From Caldilineae bacterium (GTDB lineage: Bacteria; Chloroflexota; Anaerolineae; J102), in contig DUEF01000340.1 of the NCBI GenBank assembly GCA_011176555.1, positions 1 through 14,160 on the forward strand: a stretch of DNA of 14,160 nt, read 5' to 3'. Below, one piece after another: positions 1-7,995 of this stretch. The notes under the pieces were generated by a model. It searched no databases. It was given only the letters and a program-made list of their open reading frames with translations, and was not told the DNA's origin. Made by a program: the position numbers and the translations under genes. Positions within the stretch are counted from its first letter, which is position 1. Each line of letters starts with the position of its first letter.

Positions 1-2
1 CA

Positions 3-344
3 GTCCGCATCGACGGCGTAATCGAAGGTGGCCGCATCGAGACCCTGGGCAACATCATCATCGGACACGACGCCCGCGTTGTGGCTGATATTCAGGCCGA
101 TACGGTGTCGGTGGCCGGGGCATACAAGGGCGAACTGAACGCCAAACGGGTGGAGTTGCTGGATGGCGGGCGCATGTGGGGAACCATCCGCGTCGAGTCC
201 TTCTTGTTGGACGAGGGCGGGTTCATGCGCGGCGAGTTGGTGATGGTGACGGAGGACGAGCCGGAAGAGCCAGAATCCGCCGAGTACGCGGGATTAGACG
301 AACAAGGGGAGTCGGAACCAGAGGAATCGCCAGATCCTGCTTGA
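3..344 (+). CDS. bactofilin family protein, 3' part (5' end outside window)
   Basis: The reading frame is open from the left edge and ends in TGA at 342-344. The GTG at 81 is internal, not a start. The visible 113 residues show the short beta-helix repeats of bactofilins (polymer-forming cytoskeletal proteins, DUF583): VRIDGVIEGGRIETLGNI, then GAYKGELNAKRVELLDGG, then GTIRVESFLLDEGGFMRGEL. Glycines and hydrophobic residues recur about every 16-18 residues. The last ~30 residues form an acidic, Pro/Glu-rich tail, probably disordered. Bactofilins polymerise without nucleotide into membrane-associated filaments that help set cell shape or position other proteins; the specific role here cannot be read. 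The gene converges on radA. Family assignment is fairly sure; the N-terminus is not visible. Confidence 0.8.
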   Translation, partial: VRIDGVIEGGRIETLGNIIIGHDARVVADIQADTVSVAGAYKGELNAKRVELLDGGRMWGTIRVESFLLDEGGFMRGELVMVTEDEPEEPESAEYAGLDEQGESEPEESPDPA

Positions 345-350
345 GTATCA

Positions 351-501
351 CGTCATCTCGACGACCAGCGGGAGGCCTGTCCCGAGCGGAACGAGGGAAC
401 TGATCCCCTGTGTGATCATCTAGGGGATGTCTCACGTTCGTTCGACATGACGTGCGGCATACGATCAGCCGGGGGATGCCTCACGTTCGTTCGACATGAC
501 G
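351..501. repeat. REP-like intergenic repeat: two direct copies plus an inverted relative
   Basis: Two 30-base copies lie at 423-452 and 472-501 with one mismatch (t430 versus c479), 49 bases apart. Both contain TCACGTTCGTTCGACATGAC. The opposite strand of this unit begins GTCATGTCGAACGAACGTGAG. That resembles the segment starting at 352 (GTCATCTCGACGACCAGCGG), so the block is also an imperfect inverted repeat. Inside it, ATCCCCT (403-409) pairs with AGGGGAT (422-428) across a 12-base loop. The block fills the spacer between the convergent bactofilin and radA genes, where such a palindrome could also act as a bidirectional terminator. No transposase is present. It resembles dispersed palindromic elements seen in many bacterial genomes; copies elsewhere in this genome cannot be seen. 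Confidence 0.65.
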
Positions 502-505
502 AGAA

Positions 506-1741
506 TCAGTTGATCAGCGCCGCTTCGAGGGCTTGCGTGAGCGAACGCACCGGCAGCAGTTCCAACGCGTCGGGCGTGCTATCACCCAGCCCGCGGCGGG
601 CGCTGCGTGGCACGACCGCCCGTTTGAACCCCAACTTTTGAGCTTCGCTCAACCGCCGCGCCAACTGACTCACCGAGCGCAATTCGCCGCTGAGCCCCAC
701 TTCGCCGATCAGCACCAGGTCCGCCGCCACCGGCTTATTGCGCACGCTGGATGTGATCGCGGCGGCGATGGCCAGATCGCTGGCCGGTTCCGATATCTTC
801 ATGCCGCCGATCACGTTGACGAACACGTCCTGATCCGACAGGCGCAGCCCCGCCCGTTTGGAGAGCACGGCGGTGATTAGCAATAAGCGATTGAAGTCGA
901 TACCGTTGGCCGTGCGTCGCGGTTGGGCGAAGGAGGTGGTGGAGGCCAGGGCCTGCACTTCCACCAGCAAGGGCCGGGTTCCCTCCATGGGCACGGCGAT
1001 GGCGCTGCCCGAAGCGTTGGGCAAACGTTCGGCCAGGAACGCCTCGGAGGGGTTGAGCACCTCCACCATGCCCTGGGCGCTCATCTCGAACACACCCACC
1101 TCGTTCGTGGAACCAAAACGATTTTTCACCGAGCGCAACAGCCGGTAGCTGTGGAACCGATCTCCCTCCAGGTAAAGCACGGTGTCCACCATGTGCTCCA
1201 GCACCCGCGGCCCGGCGATGGTCCCTTCTTTGGTCACGTGGCCGACCAGGAAGAGAGGAATGTTCTGGGATTTGGCCAGGCGCAGCAGCAACGACGCGCA
1301 TTCCCTCACCTGCGTGACGCTACCGGCGCTGCTTTCCTTGCTCTCCAGATACACCGCCTGGATGGAATCGACAATGATCAGGCCCGGGTTCAGCGACTCG
1401 ATTTGAGTGACGATGTTGTTGAGGTTGACATCGGCCAGGAGATGGAGGTTGGGGGCGACGATGCCCAGGCGCTCGGCCCGGCGTTTGATCTGGTGCGCGG
1501 ATTCCTCGCCGCTGACATAGAGCACCTTGTGGCCGCCGTCCGCCACGGCCGCCGCCATCTGGATCAGCAGCGTGCTCTTGCCGATGCCGGGGTCTCCGCT
1601 GATGAGCACGCCGCCACCGGGGACGATGCCGCCCCCCAGTACTCGCGCCAGTTCACCGATGGCGAGCGGAATGCGGGCGCTGTCGTCGGCGGGCACATCG
1701 GGCAAAGCCACCGGTCGGGCCACGCCGCCGGCCGGAAACAC
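506..1741 (-). CDS. radA: DNA repair protein RadA/Sms, ATPase and Lon-like portion (gene broken upstream by TAG)
   Basis: RadA is a RecA-like, DnaB-type branch-migration motor that helps process recombination intermediates. With full-length numbering (add 48 to this frame), the Walker A motif GDPGIGKST is at about 97-105, Walker B (GLIIVDS) at about 168-174, and the RadA-specific KNRFG motif at 254-258. The C-terminal third is the Lon-protease-like domain (FVNVIGGMKISEPASDLAIA and IGEVGLSGELR), which in this family lacks peptidase activity. The frame continues upstream to an ATG at 1885, and 459 residues is a normal RadA length, but codon 16 is TAG. The only start codon after that TAG is the GTG at 1741. 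It has no Shine-Dalgarno sequence and corresponds to an internal valine, so it is probably not a natural start. The gene lies downstream of clpC on the same strand, as in Bacillus, where clpC and radA (sms) are neighbours. It stops with TGA. Confidence 0.88.
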   Translation of the reverse strand: MFPAGGVARPVALPDVPADDSARIPLAIGELARVLGGGIVPGGGVLISGDPGIGKSTLLIQMAAAVADGGHKVLYVSGEESAHQIKRRAERLGIVAPNLHLLADVNLNNIVTQIESLNPGLIIVDSIQAVYLESKESSAGSVTQVRECASLLLRLAKSQNIPLFLVGHVTKEGTIAGPRVLEHMVDTVLYLEGDRFHSYRLLRSVKNRFGSTNEVGVFEMSAQGMVEVLNPSEAFLAERLPNASGSAIAVPMEGTRPLLVEVQALASTTSFAQPRRTANGIDFNRLLLITAVLSKRAGLRLSDQDVFVNVIGGMKISEPASDLAIAAAITSSVRNKPVAADLVLIGEVGLSGELRSVSQLARRLSEAQKLGFKRAVVPRSARRGLGDSTPDALELLPVRSLTQALEAALIN

Positions 1742-1885
1742 CGCGCGGCTCGGGTTTTTATCCGTTCGTTCGGTGAATTCGACCAGGGTGTTCCATTCGC
1801 CGCAATGGGGGCAGCGTCCGGCCCATTTGGCCTGGCTCTACCCACATTCTTTACAAACGAATTTGGTTCGGGTTTTGGTTGCCAT
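1742..1885 (-). other. radA: RadA N-terminal zinc-finger segment, separated by an in-frame TAG
   Basis: Reading the minus strand from the ATG at 1885-1883 gives MATKTRTKFVCKECG, then TAG (1840-1838), then SQAKWAGRCPHCGEWNTLVE in the same frame as the RadA ATPase part. This is the RadA C4 zinc finger (CxxC...CxxC with KW and EWNT). The TAG falls right after the first CxxCG, where homologues commonly have tyrosine or alanine, so a TAT/TAC-to-TAG change is the simplest explanation. Everything else is in frame and conserved, which points to a very recent mutation, a sequencing or assembly error, or readthrough, rather than an old pseudogene. No good Shine-Dalgarno sequence precedes the ATG. Confidence 0.85.
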
Positions 1886-1895
1886 GAGTGCTAAG

Positions 1896-1944
1896 GATTA
1901 AGGATCAAAGATTAAAGGGGCGTCTTCTACGGCAATCCTTAATC
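1896..1944. repeat. intergenic inverted repeat, GATTAAGGAT family (copy 1)
   Basis: A perfect 10-bp inverted repeat, GATTAAGGAT at 1896-1905 and ATCCTTAATC at 1935-1944, flanks a 29-base loop. It lies between the clpC stop and the radA ATG. The left arm sits in a run of related units (AAGGATTAAGGATCAAAGAT). The nuoJ-nuoK gap carries a longer hairpin with the same words. There is no T-run, so it is not a standard terminator. It probably belongs to a dispersed palindromic repeat family. Confidence 0.6.
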
Positions 1945-1961
1945 GTTGCTCCTCCCGGACT

Positions 1962-4454
1962 TCATCCCAAGATCGCTTCCAACATAGGTTCATCCTCCAG
2001 CCATTCGTTTTGACCGACCTTTTCGAATGTGAGGGCCTTTTCTTCTGGATCATGCCGCACTTGGATTACATCACCGGGACCGAATTCCTCGGCCAGCAGG
2101 CCTTCGCTGAGCGGGTCATCCACGTACTCCTGGATCGAGCGGCGCAAGGGCCTGGCCCCGAATTTAGGATCATACCCCACTTCCGCCAGAAACTCCTTGG
2201 CCGATGCCGTCACTTCGAGCGTGATTTCGTGTTCGGTCAATTGTAGGTACACCCGTTGGAGTTCCAGTTCTACGATTTGTTTGATCGATTCGAGGTCCAA
2301 GGAGTGGAAGACCATGATGCCGTCTAGCCGATTGATGAATTCCGGGCGGAAAGTGCGCTGCATGGCGTCCATCACCCGCTTTTTCATGTCTTCGTAATCC
2401 CCTTTTTGGCGTCTGGCCTCATCATCGGTGATCGCAAAGCCCAAGCTCCCGCCATGCCGGATGAGCGAGGCGCCGACATTGGAGGTCATGATGATGATGC
2501 TGTGGCGGAAATCGACTCGGCGTCCTGTGCCGTCCGTCAATTGCCCATCTTCCATGATCTGCAAAAGGATGTTGAAGGCTTCGGGATGCGCTTTTTCGAC
2601 TTCGTCGAGCAGGATGACGCAATAGGGGCGACGGCGCACGGCCTCGGTCAATTGTCCGCCTTCGTCGTAGCCGATATAGCCGGGAGGCGCGCCGACCAGA
2701 CGGCTGATGTTGTGCCGCTCCATGAATTCCGACATATCGATCTTGATTAGCGCATCTTGTGAGCCGAATAAAAATTCCGCCAGGTTTTGCGCCAGGTAGG
2801 TCTTTCCCACGCCGGTGGGCCCCAGGAAGATGAAGGCGCCGATCGGGCGTTTGGGATCCTTGAGACCGGCGCGAGCGCGGCGCACCGCTTTGGCGATGGC
2901 TTTCACCGGCTCGGGTTGACCGATCACTCGCGCTTGCAGATAATCTTCCATCTGCAAAAGGCGCTGGCTTTCTTCCCCGGCGATGCGCACGACCGGGATG
3001 CCTGTCCACATCGCCACTACTTCCGCAATGTCTTCGGGATTGACCAACGGGCGTTCGGCGGTGTCCCAACTGGCGCGCATCCTGTCTAATTGATTTTGTA
3101 GCTCGACCTCTCGATAACGCAGGTTGATGGCGAAATCGTAGCGATCCTGCGCCAACGCTTCCGCCTTCTCCTGTTGTAGCGCTTTCAAGTCCTTGAATGT
3201 GGCGCGAAGATTGGCGGCCAGGGGGGTTTTGTACATGCGCACCCGGCTGGATGCCTCATCGATCAGATCGATGGCTTTATCGGGCATGAAACGGTCGGGC
3301 ACATAACGGGCGGCGAGGTGAGCGGCGGCTTTCAGGGCGTCGTCGCCAATGTTAAGCCGATGGTGTTCTTCGTATTTGTAGCGGATGCCCCGCAGTATCT
3401 CGATGGTTTCTTCGATGTCGGGCTCTTCCACGAATACTGGTTGAAAACGTCGTTCCAGGGCGGCGTCGCTTTCGATATATTTGCGATATTCGTCCAGGGT
3501 GGTGGCGCCGATAACCTGGATTTCGCCGCGACTGAGCGCTGGTTTGAGGATGTTGGCGGCGTCGACGCTGCTGCCTGCAGCTCCCGCGCCCACCAACATG
3601 TGCACCTCGTCGATGAAGAGAATCGCCTCAGCCTCGGTAATCTCGGCGATGATCTTTTTCAAACGCTCTTCGAATTGGCCCCGATACATCGTGCCCGCCA
3701 CCAACGAGCCCACATCCAGCATGAGCAGACGTTTGTGGAGCAGGGGCTCGGGCACGTCCCCCTCGATAATCCGTTGGGCCAAGCCTTCGACAATGGCGGT
3801 TTTGCCCACGCCCGGTTCGCCAATGAGGGCTGGATTATTCTTGGTGCGCCGCGACATGATCTGGATTACGCGTTCGATCTCGGTTTCACGCCCGACGACC
3901 GGGTCGAGCGCTCCGTCGGCGGCGCGGGCAGTTAGATCCAGGCCGAGTTGATCGACCAGGGGCGTATCGCTTTCTTTCTTTCCCCTACCGCCGCCGGCAG
4001 GCACTTTTTGCGCCTGTAAGATTGAGCGTGCAGTCTGTGTACGAACCCGATCGAGACTGACGCCGAGTCCGCGCAACACATTGACGGCAATCCCCTCTCC
4101 TTCCCGCACCAATCCCAGCAGCAGGTGTTCGGTGCCGATGTAGTGGTGCCCCATCAGGCGCGCTTCGTCCACCGCCAATTCGATCACGCGTTTGGTGCGA
4201 GGCGCGAGCGTGGGTTTGCCGAAGGGAGGGCGTTCACCTCGCCCCACCGTTCGCTCTACGGCCCGCACCACTTGATTTGGCTCCACCCCCAGTTCGACCA
4301 GCACTTTCGAAGCCACCCCGTTTTCTTCCTTCATCAGCCCAAGGAGCAGGTGTTCGGTGCCGATGTAGTTATGGTTGAGGCGTTGCGCTTCTTCTTGCGC
4401 CAATTGCAATGCTCTACGCGCTTTCTTGGTGAATCGATCAAATTTATCTGGCAT
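1962..4454 (-). CDS. clpC: ATP-dependent Clp protease ATP-binding subunit ClpC
   Basis: This is a complete 830-residue Hsp100 unfoldase that would feed substrates to ClpP in the cytoplasm. Two Clp_N repeats span about residues 1-145 ([11 protein letters not shown] at 30-40 and again at 105-115). The first AAA+ module has Walker A GEPGVGKT (212-219) and Walker B ILFIDE (278-283). A UvrB/UvrC-like middle segment at about 435-465 marks ClpC rather than ClpA. The second AAA+ module has GPTGVGKT (545-552), VILLDE (613-618) and FRPEFINR (702-709). The tripeptide LGF at 671-673 matches the ClpP-docking loop. The ATG at 4454 is preceded by AGAGGA at 4468-4463. radA follows downstream. The ctsR-mcsA-mcsB genes that precede clpC in Firmicutes are not upstream; rpsA is, and it has its own terminator. 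Confidence 0.96.
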   Translation of the reverse strand: MPDKFDRFTKKARRALQLAQEEAQRLNHNYIGTEHLLLGLMKEENGVASKVLVELGVEPNQVVRAVERTVGRGERPPFGKPTLAPRTKRVIELAVDEARLMGHHYIGTEHLLLGLVREGEGIAVNVLRGLGVSLDRVRTQTARSILQAQKVPAGGGRGKKESDTPLVDQLGLDLTARAADGALDPVVGRETEIERVIQIMSRRTKNNPALIGEPGVGKTAIVEGLAQRIIEGDVPEPLLHKRLLMLDVGSLVAGTMYRGQFEERLKKIIAEITEAEAILFIDEVHMLVGAGAAGSSVDAANILKPALSRGEIQVIGATTLDEYRKYIESDAALERRFQPVFVEEPDIEETIEILRGIRYKYEEHHRLNIGDDALKAAAHLAARYVPDRFMPDKAIDLIDEASSRVRMYKTPLAANLRATFKDLKALQQEKAEALAQDRYDFAINLRYREVELQNQLDRMRASWDTAERPLVNPEDIAEVVAMWTGIPVVRIAGEESQRLLQMEDYLQARVIGQPEPVKAIAKAVRRARAGLKDPKRPIGAFIFLGPTGVGKTYLAQNLAEFLFGSQDALIKIDMSEFMERHNISRLVGAPPGYIGYDEGGQLTEAVRRRPYCVILLDEVEKAHPEAFNILLQIMEDGQLTDGTGRRVDFRHSIIIMTSNVGASLIRHGGSLGFAITDDEARRQKGDYEDMKKRVMDAMQRTFRPEFINRLDGIMVFHSLDLESIKQIVELELQRVYLQLTEHEITLEVTASAKEFLAEVGYDPKFGARPLRRSIQEYVDDPLSEGLLAEEFGPGDVIQVRHDPEEKALTFEKVGQNEWLEDEPMLEAILG

Positions 4455-4548
4455 CGTTATTATCCTCTTGCTGTCATTTGTCGGAAAACACTTCTCGTTT
4501 GGGAGAATGGGTACAACAACTCAGAGAAGTTATGTTCTGACATATGAC

Positions 4549-4557
4549 ATTATACCA
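4549..4557 (-). promoter_or_regulatory. probable clpC promoter (extended -10)
   Basis: The minus strand reads TGGTATAAT, a perfect extended -10 (TGnTATAAT), about 95 bases before the clpC ATG. No good -35 is seen at 16-18 bases upstream, as is common with extended -10 promoters. Just downstream is a direct repeat (TGTCATATGTCA on the minus strand; plus strand TGACAT at 4538-4543 and 4545-4550) that could be an operator near the start of transcription. No CIRCE element or clear CtsR box was recognised. Confidence 0.5.
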
Positions 4558-4708
4558 AAAATCGGCGGATGACCTGTAACGCCTCCTCCGGTCACTGGAA
4601 TCTGGCGAGTGATGGCCTTATTGTGGGACTGCTTGAACTATTTGTCAACACTGACTTTGGCGCGGCAATGCTTCGCATCGTCCCTTCCAACAGGCTCGCT
4701 CCTGAAAC

Positions 4709-4741
4709 AAAAAAGCCGACCCCTTCATGGAATCGGCCTTT
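4709..4741 (-). terminator. intrinsic terminator of rpsA
   Basis: On the minus strand AAAGGCCGATTCC pairs with GGGGTCGGCTTTT around the loop ATGAA, a stem of about 13 bp with a few G-U pairs, running into six Ts. It begins about 80 bases after the rpsA stop, which fits a rho-independent terminator and separates rpsA from clpC. Confidence 0.85.
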
Positions 4742-4819
4742 GATGGTTATGTGGATGTTGGGGGCGTCAGGTTATTGGACGCGCAAAACGTTTTAGCGAG
4801 ACTCTTGTGGTGGACAATT

Positions 4820-6442
4820 TCAAGCGGCGGTCGCCAGTTCTAACTCGGCTTCAGCGGGCGTTTCTTCCACTTCCGCCACTTCTACCACTTCTTCGACTTC
4901 GATTGCCTCGACGATTGTTTCGCTATCCGCGTCCAGTTCGACGACGACTTCTTCTTCGATTGTTTCGACGATTGTTTCGCCATCCGCCTCAAGTTCGACG
5001 ATGGTTTCTTCGATCTCGGCGAGGGTTTCTTCGCCTGTTTCCGTTTCGACTTCGACGATCGTTTCTTCCACCTCGACGGCGATTTCTTCGGCGGCTTCAG
5101 CTTGGGCCTCGGCTTCGGCTGCGATTTCTTCTGCTTGCGCCAGGGCGGCGGCCATGGTCGTTTCTTCACCCGCCAGTTCATCATCACCCTCAGGCGCCCA
5201 ATCGATGACCGCGTATTCTTCTTCGGCCACGCGTTTGAGGCTGAGCCCCATGCGTCGTTTTTCAGGATCGATCTTGATGACGCGCAGGGTGAGCGTTTGG
5301 CGTTCCTTGACCACTTCTTTGGGATGGGCGATACGCTGGTCTGACAGTTCGCTGATGTGGATTAGCCCTTCGATCGTGCCGTCGATACGGGCAAAGGCTC
5401 CGAAGCTGGTCAAGCGAGTGATTTCGCCTTCCACCAATTGGCCAATGGCGTATTCCTCGTGGACGACTGTCCAGGGTTCGGGTAACAGTTGGCGCAAGCT
5501 CAAACCAATGCGACGGCGATCGCGATCGACGCTAATGATTTTGACATCGACTTTGTCGCCAATACTCACCACTTCGCTCGGGTGCTGGACGCGACCCCAG
5601 GAAAGTTCAGAAAGATGAATCAGACCATCAGCGCCGCCGAGATCGACAAATGCACCGAAGGGGGCGAGGCTGCTGACGACGCCGCTGCGAACAGCGCCGA
5701 TCTTCAATTCGCTCAGCAGTTTTTCTTTTTGCTGCCGACGCCAGTCGCGCATGGCCTGTCGCTCAGACAAGATCAAGCGGTTGCGACTGCGGTCGATCTC
5801 GATCACTTTCAGGTGTAGCTTGTTGCCAACGAGGTCGGCAAAACGATCGTCCGAATCCTGGCGTTTGCGTCCTTCGTCGCTGACGAGTTGTGACGCCGGC
5901 ACGAAGCCGCGAGCCTTACCGATGTAGACGATGATGCCGCCTTTGTTGTAGCCGCTCACTTCGCCTTCGAAGACTTCGCCGCTTTCCATGAGTTCGGCGG
6001 CGTGCTGCCAGTCGTATTCGGCGAGGGCGCGGGACAGGGAAAGGACGGCGTTGCCATCGCGGCTGACCGGTCGCACGACCTGGATGAAGATGGTGTCGCC
6101 CACCTTCAGGTTGTCACGGATTTCGTCGTCGACTCGATCCAGATCTCGGGCGGGGATGATGCCCTCGGATTTGGAGCCAATGTCGACCAAAACTTCACCG
6201 TCGTTGATGCTGACGATGACGCCTTCAATTGTCTCCCCGACCTCCAGTTCTTTGAAACTGTAAGTGTCCTGGCTGAGTAGAAGCTCCATCGGATGCACAG
6301 CTTGTTCTTCTTGTTCTTCTTGTTCTTCTGTTGTCGCTGTGCTCGTCTCTGTCGCTTCGGGGGTGGATGGTTCGGTAGTGATGGGTGGCGGTGGTGCTAC
6401 CTCCTGAGGTGGCATTTCAGGAAGTTGTTCAAGATTGTTCAT
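4820..6442 (-). CDS. rpsA: 30S ribosomal protein S1
   Basis: S1 binds mRNA on the 30S subunit and helps start translation on structured or weakly marked mRNAs. The 540-residue protein has four S1 (OB-fold) domains at about 67-137, 154-226, 247-316 and 333-403. The third and fourth carry the typical [19 protein letters not shown] and [20 protein letters not shown] signatures. Before them lies a low-complexity Pro/Thr/Glu segment with EEQEEQEEQ. After them comes a ~120-residue very acidic Glu/Val-rich tail (421-540), encoded by degenerate tandem repeats. I chose the ATG at 6442 because AGGAGAAGG lies 8-14 bases upstream. A TTG at 6463 would add seven residues, but it overlaps the GGAGGAG ribosome binding site. 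The four-domain form plus tail differs from the six-domain E. coli S1. Confidence 0.93.
   Translation of the reverse strand: MNNLEQLPEMPPQEVAPPPPITTEPSTPEATETSTATTEEQEEQEEQAVHPMELLLSQDTYSFKELEVGETIEGVIVSINDGEVLVDIGSKSEGIIPARDLDRVDDEIRDNLKVGDTIFIQVVRPVSRDGNAVLSLSRALAEYDWQHAAELMESGEVFEGEVSGYNKGGIIVYIGKARGFVPASQLVSDEGRKRQDSDDRFADLVGNKLHLKVIEIDRSRNRLILSERQAMRDWRRQQKEKLLSELKIGAVRSGVVSSLAPFGAFVDLGGADGLIHLSELSWGRVQHPSEVVSIGDKVDVKIISVDRDRRRIGLSLRQLLPEPWTVVHEEYAIGQLVEGEITRLTSFGAFARIDGTIEGLIHISELSDQRIAHPKEVVKERQTLTLRVIKIDPEKRRMGLSLKRVAEEEYAVIDWAPEGDDELAGEETTMAAALAQAEEIAAEAEAQAEAAEEIAVEVEETIVEVETETGEETLAEIEETIVELEADGETIVETIEEEVVVELDADSETIVEAIEVEEVVEVAEVEETPAEAELELATAA
4909..5022. repeat. 57-bp tandem repeat inside rpsA tail
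   Basis: Two units of 57 bases, 4909-4965 and 4966-5022, both begin CGACGATTGTTTCGC and continue similarly with substitutions. They encode 19-residue acidic units of the form VELxADxETIVExIE. They look like a local tandem duplication that is drifting. Shorter Glu/Val-rich echoes continue to about 5080. Confidence 0.7.
6302..6328. repeat. 9-bp microsatellite x3 in rpsA N-terminus
   Basis: TTGTTCTTC occurs three times in perfect tandem, encoding EEQ repeated three times on the minus strand within the disordered N-terminal segment. Because the unit is a multiple of three, length changes would stay in frame. Confidence 0.8.
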
Positions 6443-6477
6443 AAATGAGGCCTTCTCCTCCAAAAATTTGACGGTTT

Positions 6478-6506
6478 AGTATACCGAATAGCTGGCGAAA
6501 AGGCAA
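6478..6506 (-). promoter_or_regulatory. probable rpsA promoter
   Basis: The minus strand has TTGCCT (6506-6501), a 17-base spacer and TATACT (6483-6478), a reasonable sigma-70-type promoter. It sits in the short ridA-rpsA gap and would give an rpsA leader of about 30 bases. This suggests rpsA can be transcribed independently of ridA. Confidence 0.5.
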
Positions 6507-6521
6507 AATGGTTTGATGGCT

Positions 6522-6902
6522 TTATGCAAGGATGGCTATGGCTTCGATTTCCACGAGTGCGCCAAGGGGTAACGCGGCAACCGCGACGGTTGATCGAGCG
6601 GGTGGGGCGGCATCGAAAGCGTTGGCGTAGATGGCGTTGACGGTGGCGAAATCAGCCATATCGGTGAGGAAGATGGTTGTCTTGACGATGTGGGCCATGC
6701 TAGCGCCTGCGGCGTGGAGTACTGCTTCCAGGTTGACGAGCACCTGGCGCGTTTGCGCTTCCAGTCCGTTGCGCAGTTTGCCTGTTTGCGGATCAAGACC
6801 GATTTGACCGGCCGTGAAAACCATGTTAGCTGTCTTGACTGCCTGTGAGTAGGGCCCGACGGCTGCGGGGGCGTTGTCGGTGTGTACGATCTCTCGGTTC
6901 AT
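6522..6902 (-). CDS. ridA: RidA family 2-iminobutanoate/2-iminopropanoate deaminase
   Basis: RidA hydrolyses reactive enamine/imine intermediates released by PLP enzymes such as threonine dehydratase. The 126-residue protein has the usual length and signatures: GPYSQAV near the N-terminus (Tyr18), the FTAGQIGLDPQTG region at about 29-41, the substrate-carboxylate-binding arginine in PARSTV (Arg103), and Glu120 in VEIEAIAI. The ATG at 6902 is preceded by GGAG at 6912-6909. The frame stays open upstream to 7043, but that stretch is the palindromic repeat and does not resemble RidA, so the longer start is rejected. It lies downstream of trmB and upstream of rpsA on the same strand. Confidence 0.95.
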   Translation of the reverse strand: MNREIVHTDNAPAAVGPYSQAVKTANMVFTAGQIGLDPQTGKLRNGLEAQTRQVLVNLEAVLHAAGASMAHIVKTTIFLTDMADFATVNAIYANAFDAAPPARSTVAVAALPLGALVEIEAIAILA

Positions 6903-6967
6903 GAGTTTCTCCGTTTTGTGGTGAAGGGATGGTGAGTTTGTGGAAATGCTGTGGTTCTTCCGTGATG

Positions 6968-7037
6968 TTGGATATCGGGCATTGGGTATTCCTCCCATTT
7001 TCTTCGAGACGATGAATACCGAATAGCGGGTATCCAA
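6968..7037. repeat. intergenic inverted repeat, GGATATCGGGTATT family (copy 1)
   Basis: Arms 6968-6991 and 7014-7037 are inverted copies matching at 19 of 24 positions, with a 22-base loop. Each arm is made of related short words (GGATATC, GGGTATTC, GAATACC, GGTATCC). It lies between the trmB stop and ridA. The nuoL-nuoM gap carries a similar element at 13231-13308. Confidence 0.6.
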
Positions 7038-7056
7038 TATCAAATTACTCTTTGCT

Positions 7057-7809
7057 CTAACGCTTTACAAAGTACAGATATTCATACGGCCTACCGATTT
7101 CGTCACAGAAGACCTGGCGGTCGGTGGGCGTGGCTGCGCTGAAGCGTTCGGCCAATTCGGGCAGGGGACCAACGAAGTCCGGATGCGACTCCAACAGTTG
7201 CTGGATCTGCCGGGCGTAGCCCGGAACGTCGGTGGCGACGCGCAAGAGGCCGGTTGGGCGCAGGAGGAGGGCGAGGACATCGATGAAGGGTGGGGTGAAG
7301 ACCCGGCGAACCTGGTGCTTGGGCTTCCACCAGGGGTCGGGAAAAAGAATGTGGAAGACATCGACGCTGGCGGGGTTCAGCAATCTGGGCAGTGTGTAGC
7401 GTGCGTCGTCATCCGAGACCCAAAGATTTGTCAGGCCCTGTTTCTGAGCGCGTTTGGCGATGCGGAGCGCGAGTTTGGTTTTAACCTCGAAAGTGAGAAA
7501 ATGTCGATCAGGATGCTGGGCGGCCCAGTCGAGGATGAATTCGCCGCGTCCACTGCCAATTTCGATCTCCAGCGGCGCTTCTTGCAGGAAACGATGCAGA
7601 CGCTCCAATTTTTCGGGCGCGGCTCCCAGCAAACGAAAAGCGCGGGAAAATTGTTCGGGCAGGGGACGGATCCCGCCCGGGCGTCGGCTGGGATCGCCGC
7701 CGATCAAGCCCTTGCCCTCATTGTAACGCTCCAGGGCCTTTTGCAGGCGAATTTCGTCTGTCTCGAATGTGTCGCGGCCAACGCGATAAAGGGGGGATGG
7801 ATCGGACAT
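7057..7809 (-). CDS. trmB: tRNA (guanine-N7-)-methyltransferase TrmB
   Basis: TrmB methylates N7 of G46 in the tRNA variable loop, using SAM. The 250-residue protein has the class I SAM-binding motif LEIEIGSGRGEF (80-91), the acidic end of beta-2 (FEVK, 107-110), and the family hallmark FPDPWWKPKH (156-165) followed by RRVFTPPF. The C-terminal TDRQVFCDEIGRPYEYLYF matches the tRNA-binding end of the family. I chose the ATG at 7809 because the frame further upstream, to a TTG at 7890, runs across a probable promoter and does not look like TrmB. No strong Shine-Dalgarno sequence precedes the ATG. The gene ends in TAG, which matters for judging the radA amber codon. It is divergent from the nuo cluster. 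Confidence 0.94.
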   Translation of the reverse strand: MSDPSPLYRVGRDTFETDEIRLQKALERYNEGKGLIGGDPSRRPGGIRPLPEQFSRAFRLLGAAPEKLERLHRFLQEAPLEIEIGSGRGEFILDWAAQHPDRHFLTFEVKTKLALRIAKRAQKQGLTNLWVSDDDARYTLPRLLNPASVDVFHILFPDPWWKPKHQVRRVFTPPFIDVLALLLRPTGLLRVATDVPGYARQIQQLLESHPDFVGPLPELAERFSAATPTDRQVFCDEIGRPYEYLYFVKR

Positions 7810-7869
7810 GGTGCGGATGGGGCGAGGTAGGTGCGACCGGCCGGTCGCCCCTACGAGGTGGCGAGGGAC

Positions 7870-7898
7870 ATTGTAGCACGGATAGTACAAAGTGGAGA
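7870..7898 (-). promoter_or_regulatory. probable trmB promoter (extended -10)
   Basis: The minus strand shows TCTCCA, a 17-base spacer, and TGCTACAAT, an extended -10 (TACAAT at 7875-7870). Transcription would start near 7863, giving a leader of about 50 bases to the ATG at 7809. Its core GTGCTACAAT is almost identical to that of the divergent nuoA promoter. Confidence 0.5.
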
Positions 7899-7995
7899 AG
7901 ATGATGCAAACGTCAATGTCAAACTTTGGGCTGTGACCGGAATCTGTGTTACACTCAGTCCGTCATTACAGGGCCATGATTTTCGTGTGAAAAAC

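Larger units (their letters stand above)
4455..4819. other. rpsA-clpC intergenic region (no gene)
   Basis: These 365 bases separate two minus-strand genes. They hold the rpsA terminator (4709-4741), the probable clpC promoter and a clpC leader of about 90 bases. The rest (about 4580-4700) shows no coding frame with a ribosome binding site and no RNA gene that I recognise. Confidence 0.6.

Noticed and set aside
923..1894. Long plus-strand frame (323 codons) opposite radA
   Set aside because: It is antisense to conserved RadA motifs, His/Gly-rich from reverse-complement codon bias, and has no family resemblance.
4538..4550. CIRCE or CtsR operator before clpC
   Set aside because: There is a TGACAT direct repeat, but it matches neither the CIRCE inverted repeat nor the CtsR heptad consensus.
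4569..4796. 75-codon plus-strand frame between clpC and rpsA
   Set aside because: It runs through the rpsA terminator, has no ribosome binding site and no recognisable family.
6903..7043. N-terminal extension of RidA
   Set aside because: The extra 47 residues come from the palindromic repeat; the ATG at 6902 has a ribosome binding site and gives the usual RidA length.
7810..7890. N-terminal extension of TrmB from a TTG at 7890
   Set aside because: It overlaps the likely trmB promoter and does not resemble TrmB; the ATG at 7809 is better.
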